From the NCBI GenBank assembly GCA_947455215.1, contig CANGNA010000008.1:25728-89727 (forward strand): a stretch of DNA of 64,000 bases. The letters run 5' to 3'. Source of the stretch: Chitinophagaceae bacterium (GTDB lineage Bacteria > Bacteroidota > Bacteroidia > Chitinophagales > Chitinophagaceae). Below the pieces are notes generated by a model. That model was not told where the DNA came from. It saw only the letters and a list, made by a program, of their open reading frames with translations, and searched no databases. Shown one piece after another: positions 14,911 to 23,560 of the stretch (positions within the stretch are counted from its first letter, which is position 1; every line of letters starts with the position of its first letter). Position numbers and translations under genes: made by a program.

Positions 14911-16953
14911 TTACGACTGCGCTACAGGTAGCGATATGTAGAAGGTAGAGCCTTTATCTTCCTTGCTTTCGAACCATACACGGCCGCCGCTGTCCTCTAT
15001 TATCTTTTTGCTGATAGACAGGCCCAGCCCGAACGATTGTTCGCCCTGCGTGCCACGACGTTTGGCCTCGGAAAACTCATCAAATACATGAGGTTTCATT
15101 TTATCGGGTATGCCGATGCCATTGTCTGCAACGCTAATAATAGCTGTGTTGACGGTAGCCACCAGTGATACTTCTACCTTATCGCCGGGTTTGCTGAACT
15201 TGATAGCATTGGTGATGAAGTTGTTGATCACACGATTGATGTTCTCTTTATTGGCGTTGATGGGCACGGGCCGGTCGGCGCCTTTAAGTATAAGCTCCTG
15301 CTGTTTTTCACCGGCCCTGAAGCGCAATAAGGATACTGCATTGCCCAGCAGTTCATTCACGTCAAATACCTCGGGCACCGCTTTTGTCCTGGCATCGGCC
15401 TTGTTGCTGCGGGCCAATAACTCGTTGATAAGCGACAACTGGCTCTGGCAAGACACATTGATCAGGCGGAGCATATTCTTTGCTTCGCCTTCTTCCACCT
15501 CATCCATTACCAATTCTGTAAGCATGGTGATGGCACTTACCGGTGAGCGGAGGTCGTGAGCCACTACGTGCAGGATGCGGTCTTTCTCGCGGTTGCTTAC
15601 TACCAGCTCGTCCATGGCTGTGGCCAGTTGTTTGTTCTGCACGTTTATCTTGTCGTTGAGTGCCTGCATCTCTTTCAGGGTCTTGCGCGATCTGCGGTAG
15701 TTGAACAGCACGCCAACACTTACTATAAGAATGATAACAATGAACGCCACTGAAGCGAGCAGGTAAGCCTTGGCCACCTGGTTGTTCTTACGGAGGATGC
15801 TCAACTGGTATTCTTTCTCCTGGTTCTGCATCAGCTGGGCATAGTCTGTTTGTTTCAGCTGCTGGCTGCTCCGTTCCAGCGCCTCTTTGTGCTGCAGGTA
15901 GCTGTTGATGAAGTCTGTTGCTGCATGCCACTCGCCCTGTCGGCGGTCATGGTCAAACATCAGCTTGTTCCAGCGCATATAGATGGTCTCATCCTCAATG
16001 CTGTCCATAGCGTGTTTCATACCATTGAGTGTGGCCAGCATCATAGGGGCATTACCGTTTTTTTGGTATAGTTCTGCCAGCTTCATGCTGGTGTACAAGG
16101 CGTCTTTATTATCGTAGGCGGGTTTGGTGTTGATGGCGATACTCTTGTTCAGCAAAGCGATGGCGGTATCGTATTGCAGTCGGGCTATCAGCACATCGGC
16201 AATATTGCCATAGGCAACCGCATGAGCCACCTCGGCAAACTTGTTGATGTTGGGGTCCGTATATTTTACATGCTCAGTGTCTATGTACACCAGCAGTTGC
16301 TCGTAACGCCGAAGGGCAGAGTCGTACAAGCCCAGGTGCCCCTGCGCCAGTGCTATGTTGGTTTCCAGTTCGCACCGGCGATAGAAGATCACATTGCCGT
16401 CCTTGCATCTGCCGGTCTCGTTCCACGATGCTGTAAAGTACTTAATGGCTTCCCTGTATTTCTCCTGCCGGTAGCAGATCATGCCCAGGTGATACGACTG
16501 ATCGGCCAGCAGGCAGGTATCTCCGGTCATTACTACGGATACGCGAGCCTTGTAGTAATATTCAAAAGCAGTGGCCAGGTTATTGACCTCGAAGAACATA
16601 TTGCCCTTGTTGTTGAGGGCATCGGCATATACAGCGGGATATTTATTCTTCAGATCGTAGTGTTCCAGTGCGTAGATGATGCTATCGACATACAGGTTGT
16701 TGGTGTCGGTTGCCTCCTGGCGGTAATAGAACTCTTTTTTACATTGATAGACCCGTAGCCGTAGTTCTCCATTATCGCTGTCGCGTGCAACAAGAGAGTC
16801 GAGCGTATGCAGTACTGTGCGGCCTGCACCGGCTTTGATGTTTTGGTAAACGGCATCAGTAACCGGTTCAAAGTACCGGTTGTTGGTATTGTGGCAGCCG
16901 GCCATAACGACCAGCAACCCCGAGAGCAGGAGGCAATAGATCTGTGTTTTCAA
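14911..16953 (-). CDS. TPR-containing sensor histidine kinase
   Basis: A 680-residue membrane kinase. A lipoprotein-like signal peptide (LLLSGLLVVMAGC) precedes a periplasmic TPR region (residues about 100-370, for example ADALNNKGNMFFEVNNLATA and NIALAQGHLGLYDSALRRY). One TM helix (AYLLASVAFIVIILIVSVGVL) near 400 leads to a coiled coil, then HisKA with the phospho-acceptor His in VVAHDLRSPVSA near 465 and a HATPase domain with NFITNAIKFS (N box), VADNGIGIPDK (G1) and GLGLSISKKII (G2). No receiver gene adjoins, so its partner is unknown. This layout is common in Bacteroidota two-component sensors. Confidence 0.92.
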   Translation of the reverse strand: MKTQIYCLLLSGLLVVMAGCHNTNNRYFEPVTDAVYQNIKAGAGRTVLHTLDSLVARDSDNGELRLRVYQCKKEFYYRQEATDTNNLYVDSIIYALEHYDLKNKYPAVYADALNNKGNMFFEVNNLATAFEYYYKARVSVVMTGDTCLLADQSYHLGMICYRQEKYREAIKYFTASWNETGRCKDGNVIFYRRCELETNIALAQGHLGLYDSALRRYEQLLVYIDTEHVKYTDPNINKFAEVAHAVAYGNIADVLIARLQYDTAIALLNKSIAINTKPAYDNKDALYTSMKLAELYQKNGNAPMMLATLNGMKHAMDSIEDETIYMRWNKLMFDHDRRQGEWHAATDFINSYLQHKEALERSSQQLKQTDYAQLMQNQEKEYQLSILRKNNQVAKAYLLASVAFIVIILIVSVGVLFNYRRSRKTLKEMQALNDKINVQNKQLATAMDELVVSNREKDRILHVVAHDLRSPVSAITMLTELVMDEVEEGEAKNMLRLINVSCQSQLSLINELLARSNKADARTKAVPEVFDVNELLGNAVSLLRFRAGEKQQELILKGADRPVPINANKENINRVINNFITNAIKFSKPGDKVEVSLVATVNTAIISVADNGIGIPDKMKPHVFDEFSEAKRRGTQGEQSFGLGLSISKKIIEDSGGRVWFESKEDKGSTFYISLPVAQS

Positions 16954-17053
16954 GAGGTAACGGCGATAAAGGGTAAAAAACTTCCGTTTGGTAAAAATAC
17001 CTTAAATAGATTACATTTTATGTCATTAACAAAAACACGTTAATGGGAGAAAG

Positions 17054-18031
17054 TTACCTGTGTTTGGTAAAACGGTCGTCGGTGAGTGTGAGCAGGAATT
17101 GCTCCAGGTCGGTCTTTTCCTGCTCTGTGAGGTGCAGGGGCTGTTGCAGCAGGGTGTCTATATTGATGGGGCGCGCAACAACCTTAGAAGGGTCGTCGTA
17201 GTAGTCTATTACCTCCCTGAGTGTTTTGAACATGCCGTTATGCATATAAGGTGCTGTTACCGATACATTGCGCAGGCCCGGCACCTTGAACTTACCTGCA
17301 TCGGCCTTGTTGTGTGTAATGCCTGCACGGCCTTCATCGGTAAACTTTACCGCATCGTACAGGCCTATATTACGGAACTCATCGCCTGTAAAGTCGGGGC
17401 TGAAGTGGCATTCAAAGCATTTGGCCTTCGCGCCCATAAATACTTCGCGCCCGCGCTCTGCCGACTTGCTGATGGCTGTTGTGTCGCCCGCCATATAGCG
17501 GTCGAAGGGCGTGTGGCTGGTCTCCAGTGTACGCTCAAAAGCGGCTATGGCACCTTTAAGGTTGTCGGTGGTAGGACGGCTACCGTATATCTTGCCGAAG
17601 TATTCCACGTATTTTTTATCGTCATTCAGGCGGGCCACTACATCGCCAATGGGTATGCCCATCTCGTTCTTATCCTCTATGGGGAATTGTACCTGGTCTT
17701 CCAGCGAGGCTGCACGGCCATCGAAGAACAGTAAAGACCTATCGGACAGGTTGGTGCAGGATGGGGCGTTGCGCTTGCCGAAGCGTCCGTAAATACCCTT
17801 ACTAAAGGCAACAGTGTCAGCAAAGGCATGTTCCGGTATGTGGCACGATGCACATGCCAGCTGTCGTGTAGCCGAAAGTTTGCTTTCAAAAAACAACATT
17901 TCGCCCAGTTGCTCTTTGGTGGCTGGCGGGCCATCGAACGATAACGGGGACGGACGTTTTTTTATACCTGTAAAAGAATAGCAGATGGTCATTGCAACTG
18001 TTACAATGCCCAAAGCGTAGATCTTCTTCAT
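17054..18031 (-). CDS. Di-haem cytochrome c peroxidase (MauG/CcpA family)
   Basis: A 325-residue periplasmic peroxidase that reduces hydrogen peroxide with electrons from cytochrome c. After a signal peptide (KKIYALGIVTVAMTICYSFTG) come two haem c sites: CASCH near residue 60 and CFECH near residue 205. Family motifs GKRNAPSCTNLS, DGRAASLEDQVQFPI and FKVPGLRNVSVTAPYMHNG are present, the last giving the distal Met or His ligand region. The start is MKKIYAL, placed only five bases after a TACCTTTG -7 element, so the mRNA may be leaderless. It is monocistronic. Confidence 0.93.
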   Translation of the reverse strand: MKKIYALGIVTVAMTICYSFTGIKKRPSPLSFDGPPATKEQLGEMLFFESKLSATRQLACASCHIPEHAFADTVAFSKGIYGRFGKRNAPSCTNLSDRSLLFFDGRAASLEDQVQFPIEDKNEMGIPIGDVVARLNDDKKYVEYFGKIYGSRPTTDNLKGAIAAFERTLETSHTPFDRYMAGDTTAISKSAERGREVFMGAKAKCFECHFSPDFTGDEFRNIGLYDAVKFTDEGRAGITHNKADAGKFKVPGLRNVSVTAPYMHNGMFKTLREVIDYYDDPSKVVARPINIDTLLQQPLHLTEQEKTDLEQFLLTLTDDRFTKHR

Positions 18032-18035
18032 GCTG

Positions 18036-18043
18036 CAAAGGTA
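18036..18043 (-). promoter_or_regulatory. -7 promoter element of the peroxidase gene
   Basis: TACCTTTG (minus strand) is followed by CAGC and then the ATG; transcription starting about 5-8 bases downstream would begin at or next to the start codon. Confidence 0.6.
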
Positions 18044-18104
18044 AGATTAACAGCCTGAAGTGGTTCTGTTTGTGGTCATAGGTGGTTATTGATGTCGAGA
18101 TAAA

Positions 18105-18221
18105 TATCTTTCGCTCTTACAGAGCTTATTACATATTGTGTTCATCCCCGGGACTATTGTCCCGGGCTATTATCTAATGGTCTTTCAGACCAAATACCGC
18201 TTATTCGGCCCTTTCAGTGGT
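18105..18221. repeat. Mini-palindrome repeat block 2
   Basis: Palindromes in order: GCTCTTACAGAGC at 18113-18125 after TATCTTTC, CCCGGGACTATTGTCCCGGG at 18147-18166 followed by CTATT, TGGTCTTTCAGACCA at 18178-18192, and an imperfect GGCCCTTTCAGTGG at 18208-18220. It has the same order and flanks as block 1 but with compensating arm changes. It ends at the stop codon of the VOC gene. Confidence 0.75.
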
Positions 18222-18610
18222 TATTGCTCATAAAACTCGATGGGCAGGCCATCAGGGTCGGCAATGAAGGTGAAGCGCTTGCCGGTATATTCGTCGGTGC
18301 GGATGGGTTCTGCAACTATTTGTTGATCAGCCAGGTGTGCAACGGTTGCCTGTATGTCCGGTACCTGGAAGGCCAGGTGCCGCAGGCCGCAGGCTTCCGG
18401 GCGCGACACACGTGCAGGCGGATCGGGGAAGGAGAACAGCTCGACTACATATTGTCCATTCAACGCCAGGTCCAGCTTGTACGACTGTCGTTCGGCCCGG
18501 TATACCTCGGCGATCACAGAGAGCCCTAATACTTGCGTATAAAAGTGTTTAGATGCCTGGTAATTGGAGCAGATAATGGCTATATGGTGAATATTGGTGA
18601 TGTGCAGCAT
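18221..18610 (-). CDS. VOC-family protein (glyoxalase-like)
   Basis: A 129-residue protein of the vicinal-oxygen-chelate fold, made of two beta-alpha-beta-beta-beta units. It starts MLHITNIHHIAIICSNYQAS, where the His in HHIAII is the first metal ligand. LRHLAFQVPDI near residue 76 gives a second His, and GLPIEFYEQ at the C-terminus gives the Glu ligand; the pattern matches the SMU.1112c/GloA2-like subgroup. It lacks residues that would identify the substrate. A TATATTTG element lies about 40 bases upstream. Confidence 0.88.
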   Translation of the reverse strand: MLHITNIHHIAIICSNYQASKHFYTQVLGLSVIAEVYRAERQSYKLDLALNGQYVVELFSFPDPPARVSRPEACGLRHLAFQVPDIQATVAHLADQQIVAEPIRTDEYTGKRFTFIADPDGLPIEFYEQ

Positions 18611-18648
18611 GGGGTGTCAATTTATATTAATAACTGAATGCTTGTTTG

Positions 18649-18656
18649 CAAATATA
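18649..18656 (-). promoter_or_regulatory. -7 promoter element of the VOC gene
   Basis: TATATTTG on the minus strand lies 38 bases upstream of the VOC start codon and is followed by CAAAC. No -33 element is obvious. Confidence 0.45.
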
Positions 18657-18759
18657 GCAGCAGAGCAGAAGGCGTCGTAATCTGACTCTGTCCCTATTAA
18701 CAATATTTTTAAGTACAAAAAATTAAAATATCGTTCATTTAAGTGCAATTTTGCGCGTC

Positions 18760-21408
18760 ATGTCATACATCAAAAAGATGTTGGCGGTGCCGGCTATGCT
18801 GCTGGTATTGTCAGCTGCTCAAACATCCTCTGCCCAATCGGGCCCCGCCAGTGTAAAACAAGTTGCCGATGCACCCACCAGTATAGGTAGAGTGTCGGGT
18901 AAGATAACAGACGATAAAGGTGAAGCCATTTCTTATGCCACGGTTACGTTACTCCGCACAGATTCCAGCGTAGTGAACGGAGACCTGTCTAAAGATGACG
19001 GATCTTTCTCTATCTCACCAACGGGTGTTGGCAGCTTTATATTGCGCATACAGTCGCTGGGGTTAACTACACAATACATCAATGTAACCATTACCGCTGA
19101 CGCGCCGGAAAAGAGCCTGGGCAAAATAAAACTGAAGCAAACCGACAATACGCTGAAGGGCGTAAGCATTGTTGGCGAGAAACCGGTGGTAGAGCTGAAG
19201 GTAGATAAGAAAGTATTTAACGTAGAAAAGAACATTACTACTGCAGGCGGCAGCGCGACAGATGTGTTGCAAAATGTGCCGTCGGTATCTGTAGATGTGG
19301 ATGGAAATGTGAGCCTGCGCGGCAACAGTGGTGTGACCATATTGATAGATGGCAAGCCCGCTACCATGCTGGGTAGCGATGTTACCTCTGCCCTGCAGAG
19401 TTTGCCTGCATCGAGCATAGAGAATGTGGAAGTGATCACCAATCCATCGGCCAAGTATGATGCGCAGGGTACTACGGGCATCATCAATATCATTACCAAG
19501 AAGGATGGCCGCCTGGGCATCAATGGGAATATTACTTTGGGTGCGGGTACGCGCGATAAGTACAATGGCAATATTGGCCTGAATATCCGCAAGGGTAAGT
19601 GGAGCGCCTTTATCAATAGTAGCGGCAGGGAGAATAATACATATAACAATGTGATCACCGACAGGACAGATAAAATGGCTGACCCCGTAAGCGGCCAGCA
19701 GCGCACTTATCATACCTATGAACATGTGCCGCGAATGTTTGGTGGGTTCTTCAATACCATTGGGGTGACTTACGACCCCAACAAGAACAACTCCTTCACG
19801 CTCACAGAGAACATCAACAGGATGGCCTTTGGGTTCAATGATGTGTCGGATTACTATGTGTATGCATCCGGCGACCATTCTATATCGCCGTTGTTCCATC
19901 AGTACCGATATAGTGAATCGTCGGGCGGGCCATTGTCCATCTCCTCTTCATTCGATTTTAAGCACAAATTCAAAAAGAAGGATGAAGAACTGAGTGTGGA
20001 TGCAACGTATGCCACTACCAGTATTCACCGCTCGCAGTACTACCAGACTATCAATGACAGCGCAGGTATCATACAGCCCTACTTTCCTGTGAACCAGTAT
20101 GCACCGGGCGCGGGAGGTAACAGTTCTGTGAACGTATGGGCAGATTATTCTGATCCGCTGTTCACTAAGAATGGTAAGCTGGGCTTAGGGTTCAAATCGC
20201 AGTTCTATTTCTTCAACAGCCATAATACGCCGCTGGTAGATACCAACGGTAAGCCGGAAGCGGTAGACTCATCTATGCTGGTGAAGTATGATTACACCCA
20301 GACTATTCATGCCGTGTATGTGAACTGGAGCGATCAGCTGGATAAATTCAGCTACCAGGTGGGACTGCGTGCAGAGACCGCAGACTATAGCGGTACTATG
20401 GAAAGCCGTAGCAAAGCCGACCTGAAGAATAATTTCACCAATCTGTTCCCTTCGGCGTTCTTGTCTTATCAACTGGGTGGCCAGCAAAGCGTGTTCCTGA
20501 ACTATAGCCGCCGGACCAACAGACCTAACTTCTTTCAGCTGTTGCCATACAGGGACCTTTCTAACCCGAGCACAGTAAATGTGGGTAATCCGAACCTGAT
20601 ACCTGAGTTCATAGACAACATAGAGTTTAGTTATAACAAGCTGGACAAGAAGGGTAATAATATAATACTGAGTGCGTACTACCAGCACACGAGTAACCTG
20701 ATAGAACGCATACTTACCAAGGACCCTACAGACACGGCCAGACTGATGTCTATGCCACAAAACATTACCAGCGGTACTACTTATGGTTTTGAGGCAATAG
20801 GCAACCTGAAGCTGACCAAGATATGGGATGCTACAGTAAGTGCAAACCTTTTCCAGAACGATCTGAATGTGAACAACATTCCTAATCTGCCTAACATGAG
20901 CGGCTTCGGATGGTTCGGCAAGCTGAATACAAGTGTAAGGTTGCCCGGAGGATTCTCCTTGCAGCTGAATGGCAACTATGAATCGAAGAAGGTGGTAGCA
21001 CAGGGTTCAGTGAAAGATACTTACTGGTTTGACCTGGCGCTGAAAAAGAGCATGTTGAAGAACAAGCTGACCATAACAGCCAACTGTTCAGACATCTTTA
21101 AGACCCACAGGTTCATCAACGACTATGACCTGGCCTATTATTCACAAACCATAAATCGTGTTAAAGAAACGCGTATCGGCAACCTGACTGTAACATGGCG
21201 TTTTGGTAAAACGGATATTGGCAAGAATATTGCAGGAGGAGATAAGAAGGACATGATGAAGCAGCGGCCGAAGGAAGACACCAAGAAGCCAGCACAGCCA
21301 AATACTGAAGATCGTGGTAAGAACATGAAGGACGGTGATGGTGATGACCAGGGCGGCGGTGGCGGCACACCACAAGGTGGCGGCGGTGGCCAGAAGGGTG
21401 GTAAATAA
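18760..21408 (+). CDS. TonB-dependent-receptor-like outer-membrane protein with regulatory domain
   Basis: An 882-residue outer-membrane protein. A signal peptide (KKMLAVPAMLLVLSAAQTSSA) is followed by a carboxypeptidase-regulatory-like beta domain (about residues 45-130, GRVSGKITDDKGEAISYATV), a plug domain (ATDVLQNVPSVSVDVDGNVS, SIENVEVITNPSAKYDAQG near 200-240) and a large beta-barrel of the OMP_b-brl_3 type that ends at GNLTVTWRFGK. An unusual tail of about 60 hydrophilic residues with Gly runs follows. The start is taken as ATG at 18760; an in-frame TTG at 18751 is possible. Substrate unknown; no SusD or TonB partner is adjacent. The DUF4197 gene begins 28 bases after the stop and is probably co-transcribed. 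Confidence 0.9.
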   Translation: MSYIKKMLAVPAMLLVLSAAQTSSAQSGPASVKQVADAPTSIGRVSGKITDDKGEAISYATVTLLRTDSSVVNGDLSKDDGSFSISPTGVGSFILRIQSLGLTTQYINVTITADAPEKSLGKIKLKQTDNTLKGVSIVGEKPVVELKVDKKVFNVEKNITTAGGSATDVLQNVPSVSVDVDGNVSLRGNSGVTILIDGKPATMLGSDVTSALQSLPASSIENVEVITNPSAKYDAQGTTGIINIITKKDGRLGINGNITLGAGTRDKYNGNIGLNIRKGKWSAFINSSGRENNTYNNVITDRTDKMADPVSGQQRTYHTYEHVPRMFGGFFNTIGVTYDPNKNNSFTLTENINRMAFGFNDVSDYYVYASGDHSISPLFHQYRYSESSGGPLSISSSFDFKHKFKKKDEELSVDATYATTSIHRSQYYQTINDSAGIIQPYFPVNQYAPGAGGNSSVNVWADYSDPLFTKNGKLGLGFKSQFYFFNSHNTPLVDTNGKPEAVDSSMLVKYDYTQTIHAVYVNWSDQLDKFSYQVGLRAETADYSGTMESRSKADLKNNFTNLFPSAFLSYQLGGQQSVFLNYSRRTNRPNFFQLLPYRDLSNPSTVNVGNPNLIPEFIDNIEFSYNKLDKKGNNIILSAYYQHTSNLIERILTKDPTDTARLMSMPQNITSGTTYGFEAIGNLKLTKIWDATVSANLFQNDLNVNNIPNLPNMSGFGWFGKLNTSVRLPGGFSLQLNGNYESKKVVAQGSVKDTYWFDLALKKSMLKNKLTITANCSDIFKTHRFINDYDLAYYSQTINRVKETRIGNLTVTWRFGKTDIGKNIAGGDKKDMMKQRPKEDTKKPAQPNTEDRGKNMKDGDGDDQGGGGGTPQGGGGGQKGGK

Positions 21409-21436
21409 TTGTTGTAAACGATCAAAAAAATTGAAC

Positions 21437-22192
21437 ATGGGCAGGATCATTAAAATATTGGCAGGTGTGGCATTACTGACGGCCACTGCTGTGACCAGCG
21501 ACGCACAGGTGTTGCGCGACTACGTGAATGACGCAGGGCGCATGCTGAGTGGCGGCAAGAAGAAGGCTGACAATAAGACCATAACCAATACCGAGATAGT
21601 GGCCGGCCTTAAAGAAGCGCTGGACCTGGGTGCGAAGACCGCTACCAACAAACTATCTGTAAAGGATGGTTTTTTGGGCAATGCTCTTGTGAAAGTGATG
21701 ATGCCCCCGGAGGCTGCCAAGGTAGAAAATACCTTGCGCCAGTTTGGTATGGGCGCTTATGTAGATAAAGCCATAGTGTCTATGAATCGTGCGGCTGAAG
21801 ATGCTGCTATACAGGCGCAGCCTATCTTTATTAATGCTATTAAAGGGATGACGATACAGGATGCGCTGAACATACTAAAGGGCAGCAATGATGCCGCTAC
21901 GCAATACCTGAAGTCTAAAACCATGGCGCAACTGACTACGGCTTTTAAGCCGGTGATCAGTGCATCGCTGGAAAAGGTGAATGCCACAAAGTACTGGACA
22001 GAAGTTTTTGAGGTGTATAACAACCTGCCGACAACGCATAACAAGGTGAATCCAGATCTGACAGCTTATGTAACAGAGCGGGCATTGAATGGTGTGTTTC
22101 TGTATATAGCAGAGGAAGAGAATAAGATACGCATGAACCCCGCAGCACGGGTATCGGACCTGTTGAAGAAGGTGTTCAGCTACGGGAAGTAA
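21437..22192 (+). CDS. DUF4197 domain secreted protein
   Basis: A 251-residue exported protein. A signal peptide (IIKILAGVALLTATAVTSDA) is followed by the DUF4197 domain: EIVAGLKEALDLGAKTATNK, PPEAAKVENTLRQFGMG, AIVSMNRAAEDAAIQAQPIF and a C-terminal FLYIAEEENKIRMNPAARVS, which is its best-conserved stretch. The domain is alpha-helical and has no known biochemical role. The start at 21437 is the Met before GRIIKIL; the open frame extends upstream into the receptor gene in another frame. It probably shares a transcript with the receptor and ends at the hairpin at 22273-22308. Confidence 0.88.
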   Translation: MGRIIKILAGVALLTATAVTSDAQVLRDYVNDAGRMLSGGKKKADNKTITNTEIVAGLKEALDLGAKTATNKLSVKDGFLGNALVKVMMPPEAAKVENTLRQFGMGAYVDKAIVSMNRAAEDAAIQAQPIFINAIKGMTIQDALNILKGSNDAATQYLKSKTMAQLTTAFKPVISASLEKVNATKYWTEVFEVYNNLPTTHNKVNPDLTAYVTERALNGVFLYIAEEENKIRMNPAARVSDLLKKVFSYGK

Positions 22193-22204
22193 TTGCGTCA
22201 TATA

Positions 22205-22252
22205 CGTCGGGTTGAAACCCTACGCTGAGATAGCCGGCCCTTCCAGGGCCAG
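22205..22252. repeat. Mini-palindrome repeat block 3
   Basis: GGGTTGAAACCC at 22209-22220 and GGCCCTTCCAGGGCC at 22236-22250, separated by TACGCTGAGATAGCC. The arms are of the same kind as in blocks 1 and 2 but the CCCGGG element is absent. It lies between convergent genes. Confidence 0.6.
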
Positions 22253-22270
22253 TCATTCGCAAGAGAGATA

Positions 22271-22846
22271 TTATACGCTCAAGACCACACCATTGGTTTT
22301 GAGCGTATTTTTTATTTGCAAAAAATGGCGCTGCTGGTGGGCTATGAGAAACCGGAAGGTATCGCCCAATCTTATTTTGATGAGCTTGCTGATACTGATG
22401 GGCACAGTTATCTTAGTAAGATCGACCCTGCGTGCGTCCTTTAATAATTGCAGTAATTTTTTCTGGCCATCGATGAAGGTGGAGATGGCTTGGGTGTCGT
22501 TATATCCGTTGGCAGCAACATGGTCTTTCGGGGCTTTCATTGCATTTTTAACAGTGCCATCGTTGCCGGGCATCATGGCATTGACGAAGTAGTTGCCGAT
22601 AACACCTGCCTTGAATGTGGCGGAGTATGGAATAGTGTTCTTCCGCATTGCCAGCTCGATGTGCGGTAGATAATAGTCGTTATAACTGTTCAGGTGGTAG
22701 AGTATCTGTATCACACTCCACTTGCCAGACGGCGCGGTGCATAAGGCATCCTGGTTTATTTGCTGCAATGCTGTGGCTGCTTGTATGGTTTGGGTTACTG
22801 CCTGTTCCAGTGAATCGATAAGCTGTGTGCTGTTGAATGTTGGCAT
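22271..22846 (-). CDS. DinB-family protein
   Basis: A 191-residue four-helix-bundle protein of the DinB/YfiT superfamily. The first helix (FNSTQLIDSLEQAVTQTIQA) is followed by SGKWSVIQILYHLNSYNDYY, where His in ILYHLN is a metal ligand, and HQQRHFLQIKNTL near the C-terminus gives another. Family members are metal-dependent enzymes, often thiol transferases, but the reaction here is unknown. The last codons overlap a plus-strand terminator hairpin, so the 3' end of this gene is also a signal for the opposite strand. A TACTTTTG element lies 20 bases upstream. Confidence 0.85.
   Translation of the reverse strand: MPTFNSTQLIDSLEQAVTQTIQAATALQQINQDALCTAPSGKWSVIQILYHLNSYNDYYLPHIELAMRKNTIPYSATFKAGVIGNYFVNAMMPGNDGTVKNAMKAPKDHVAANGYNDTQAISTFIDGQKKLLQLLKDARRVDLTKITVPISISKLIKIRLGDTFRFLIAHQQRHFLQIKNTLKTNGVVLSV
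22273..22314 (+). terminator. Terminator of the receptor-DUF4197 operon, inside dinB-like 3' end
   Basis: ATACGCTCAA (22273-22282) pairs with TTGAGCGTAT (22299-22308) and is followed by TTTTTT. It ends the plus-strand operon while encoding the last codons of the DinB gene on the minus strand. Confidence 0.8.
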
Positions 22847-22866
22847 AACTACTGTTTTTCTGAGGG

Positions 22867-22874
22867 CAAAAGTA
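22867..22874 (-). promoter_or_regulatory. -7 promoter element of the DinB gene
   Basis: TACTTTTG on the minus strand matches TAnnTTTG, 20 bases upstream of the DinB start codon; the -33 element is not obvious. Confidence 0.45.
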
Positions 22875-22922
22875 TAGGCAGGGTGTAGAAAGAATCTTGG
22901 TATACACCATGATTTTTTGTTG

Positions 22923-23504
22923 TTACAATCGCACGCTACTCAGTAGTTTGCTAAAGTTGGTGGGGTCTACGCCAATGTAGGACGCCAGGTATTTGTGCGG
23001 TATCATATTGAGTACCTGCGGACTGCGACGCAGCAATGCAGTGAACTTTTCCTCGGCTGTATAAGATGCAAGCTCCATTTCGCGCTGCAGGGTGGCAGCA
23101 AGCACCTGTGTTACAGCTATGCGTACCCATGTCTCCAGGCTGCGGTGTTTGTGCATCAGTGTGGTGAAATCGTGATGGCTGATGCGCAGCAGCCGGCTGT
23201 CCGTTATGGTCTCCAGCTGATACAAGGAGGGTGTTTGTAACAGGAAACTATCCACCACGCCCGAGAAAGAGTGCGGATAAGAGAACACCAGGGTTACTTC
23301 TTTATTGTTGTGTATGTAGAACGCCCGTTGCACTCCTTCAAGCACCAGGTACAGGTATTTCTCGGTATCGCCCGCCATGGTGAGCGGCTGTTTCCGTTTT
23401 ACCGTTATCTCTGTCCATGGCGTGGCAATGTCGAGCCAGGCCTCCTCGTCAACAGGATGGAAGGAGAAGAGTTGTTTGCGCAATATGTCAGCATACTGGT
23501 GCAT
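22923..23504 (-). CDS. Crp/Fnr-family transcription regulator
   Basis: A 193-residue regulator with an N-terminal cyclic-nucleotide-binding-like beta roll (KRKQPLTMAGDTEKYLYLVL to VDSFLLQTPSLYQLETITD) and a dimerisation helix. The C-terminal helix-turn-helix is KYLASYIGVDPTNFSKLLSS. The cAMP-site pattern RA.S is not seen, so the ligand is unknown; this short Bacteroidetes subfamily is often described as Crp/Fnr-like. The neighbouring divergent gene is the YcxB-like membrane protein, 56 bases away, and may be its target. Confidence 0.9.
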   Translation of the reverse strand: MHQYADILRKQLFSFHPVDEEAWLDIATPWTEITVKRKQPLTMAGDTEKYLYLVLEGVQRAFYIHNNKEVTLVFSYPHSFSGVVDSFLLQTPSLYQLETITDSRLLRISHHDFTTLMHKHRSLETWVRIAVTQVLAATLQREMELASYTAEEKFTALLRRSPQVLNMIPHKYLASYIGVDPTNFSKLLSSVRL

Positions 23505-23560
23505 GGCGGTGGTCGCAAGATAAGGAATACAGGTGTATATTGCCCGTAAATTGCAGCACT

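Noticed and set aside
19063..19899. 278-codon antisense frame inside the TonB-type receptor gene
   Set aside because: It is a shadow of the receptor's third-position bias; its own translation has no domain or signal.
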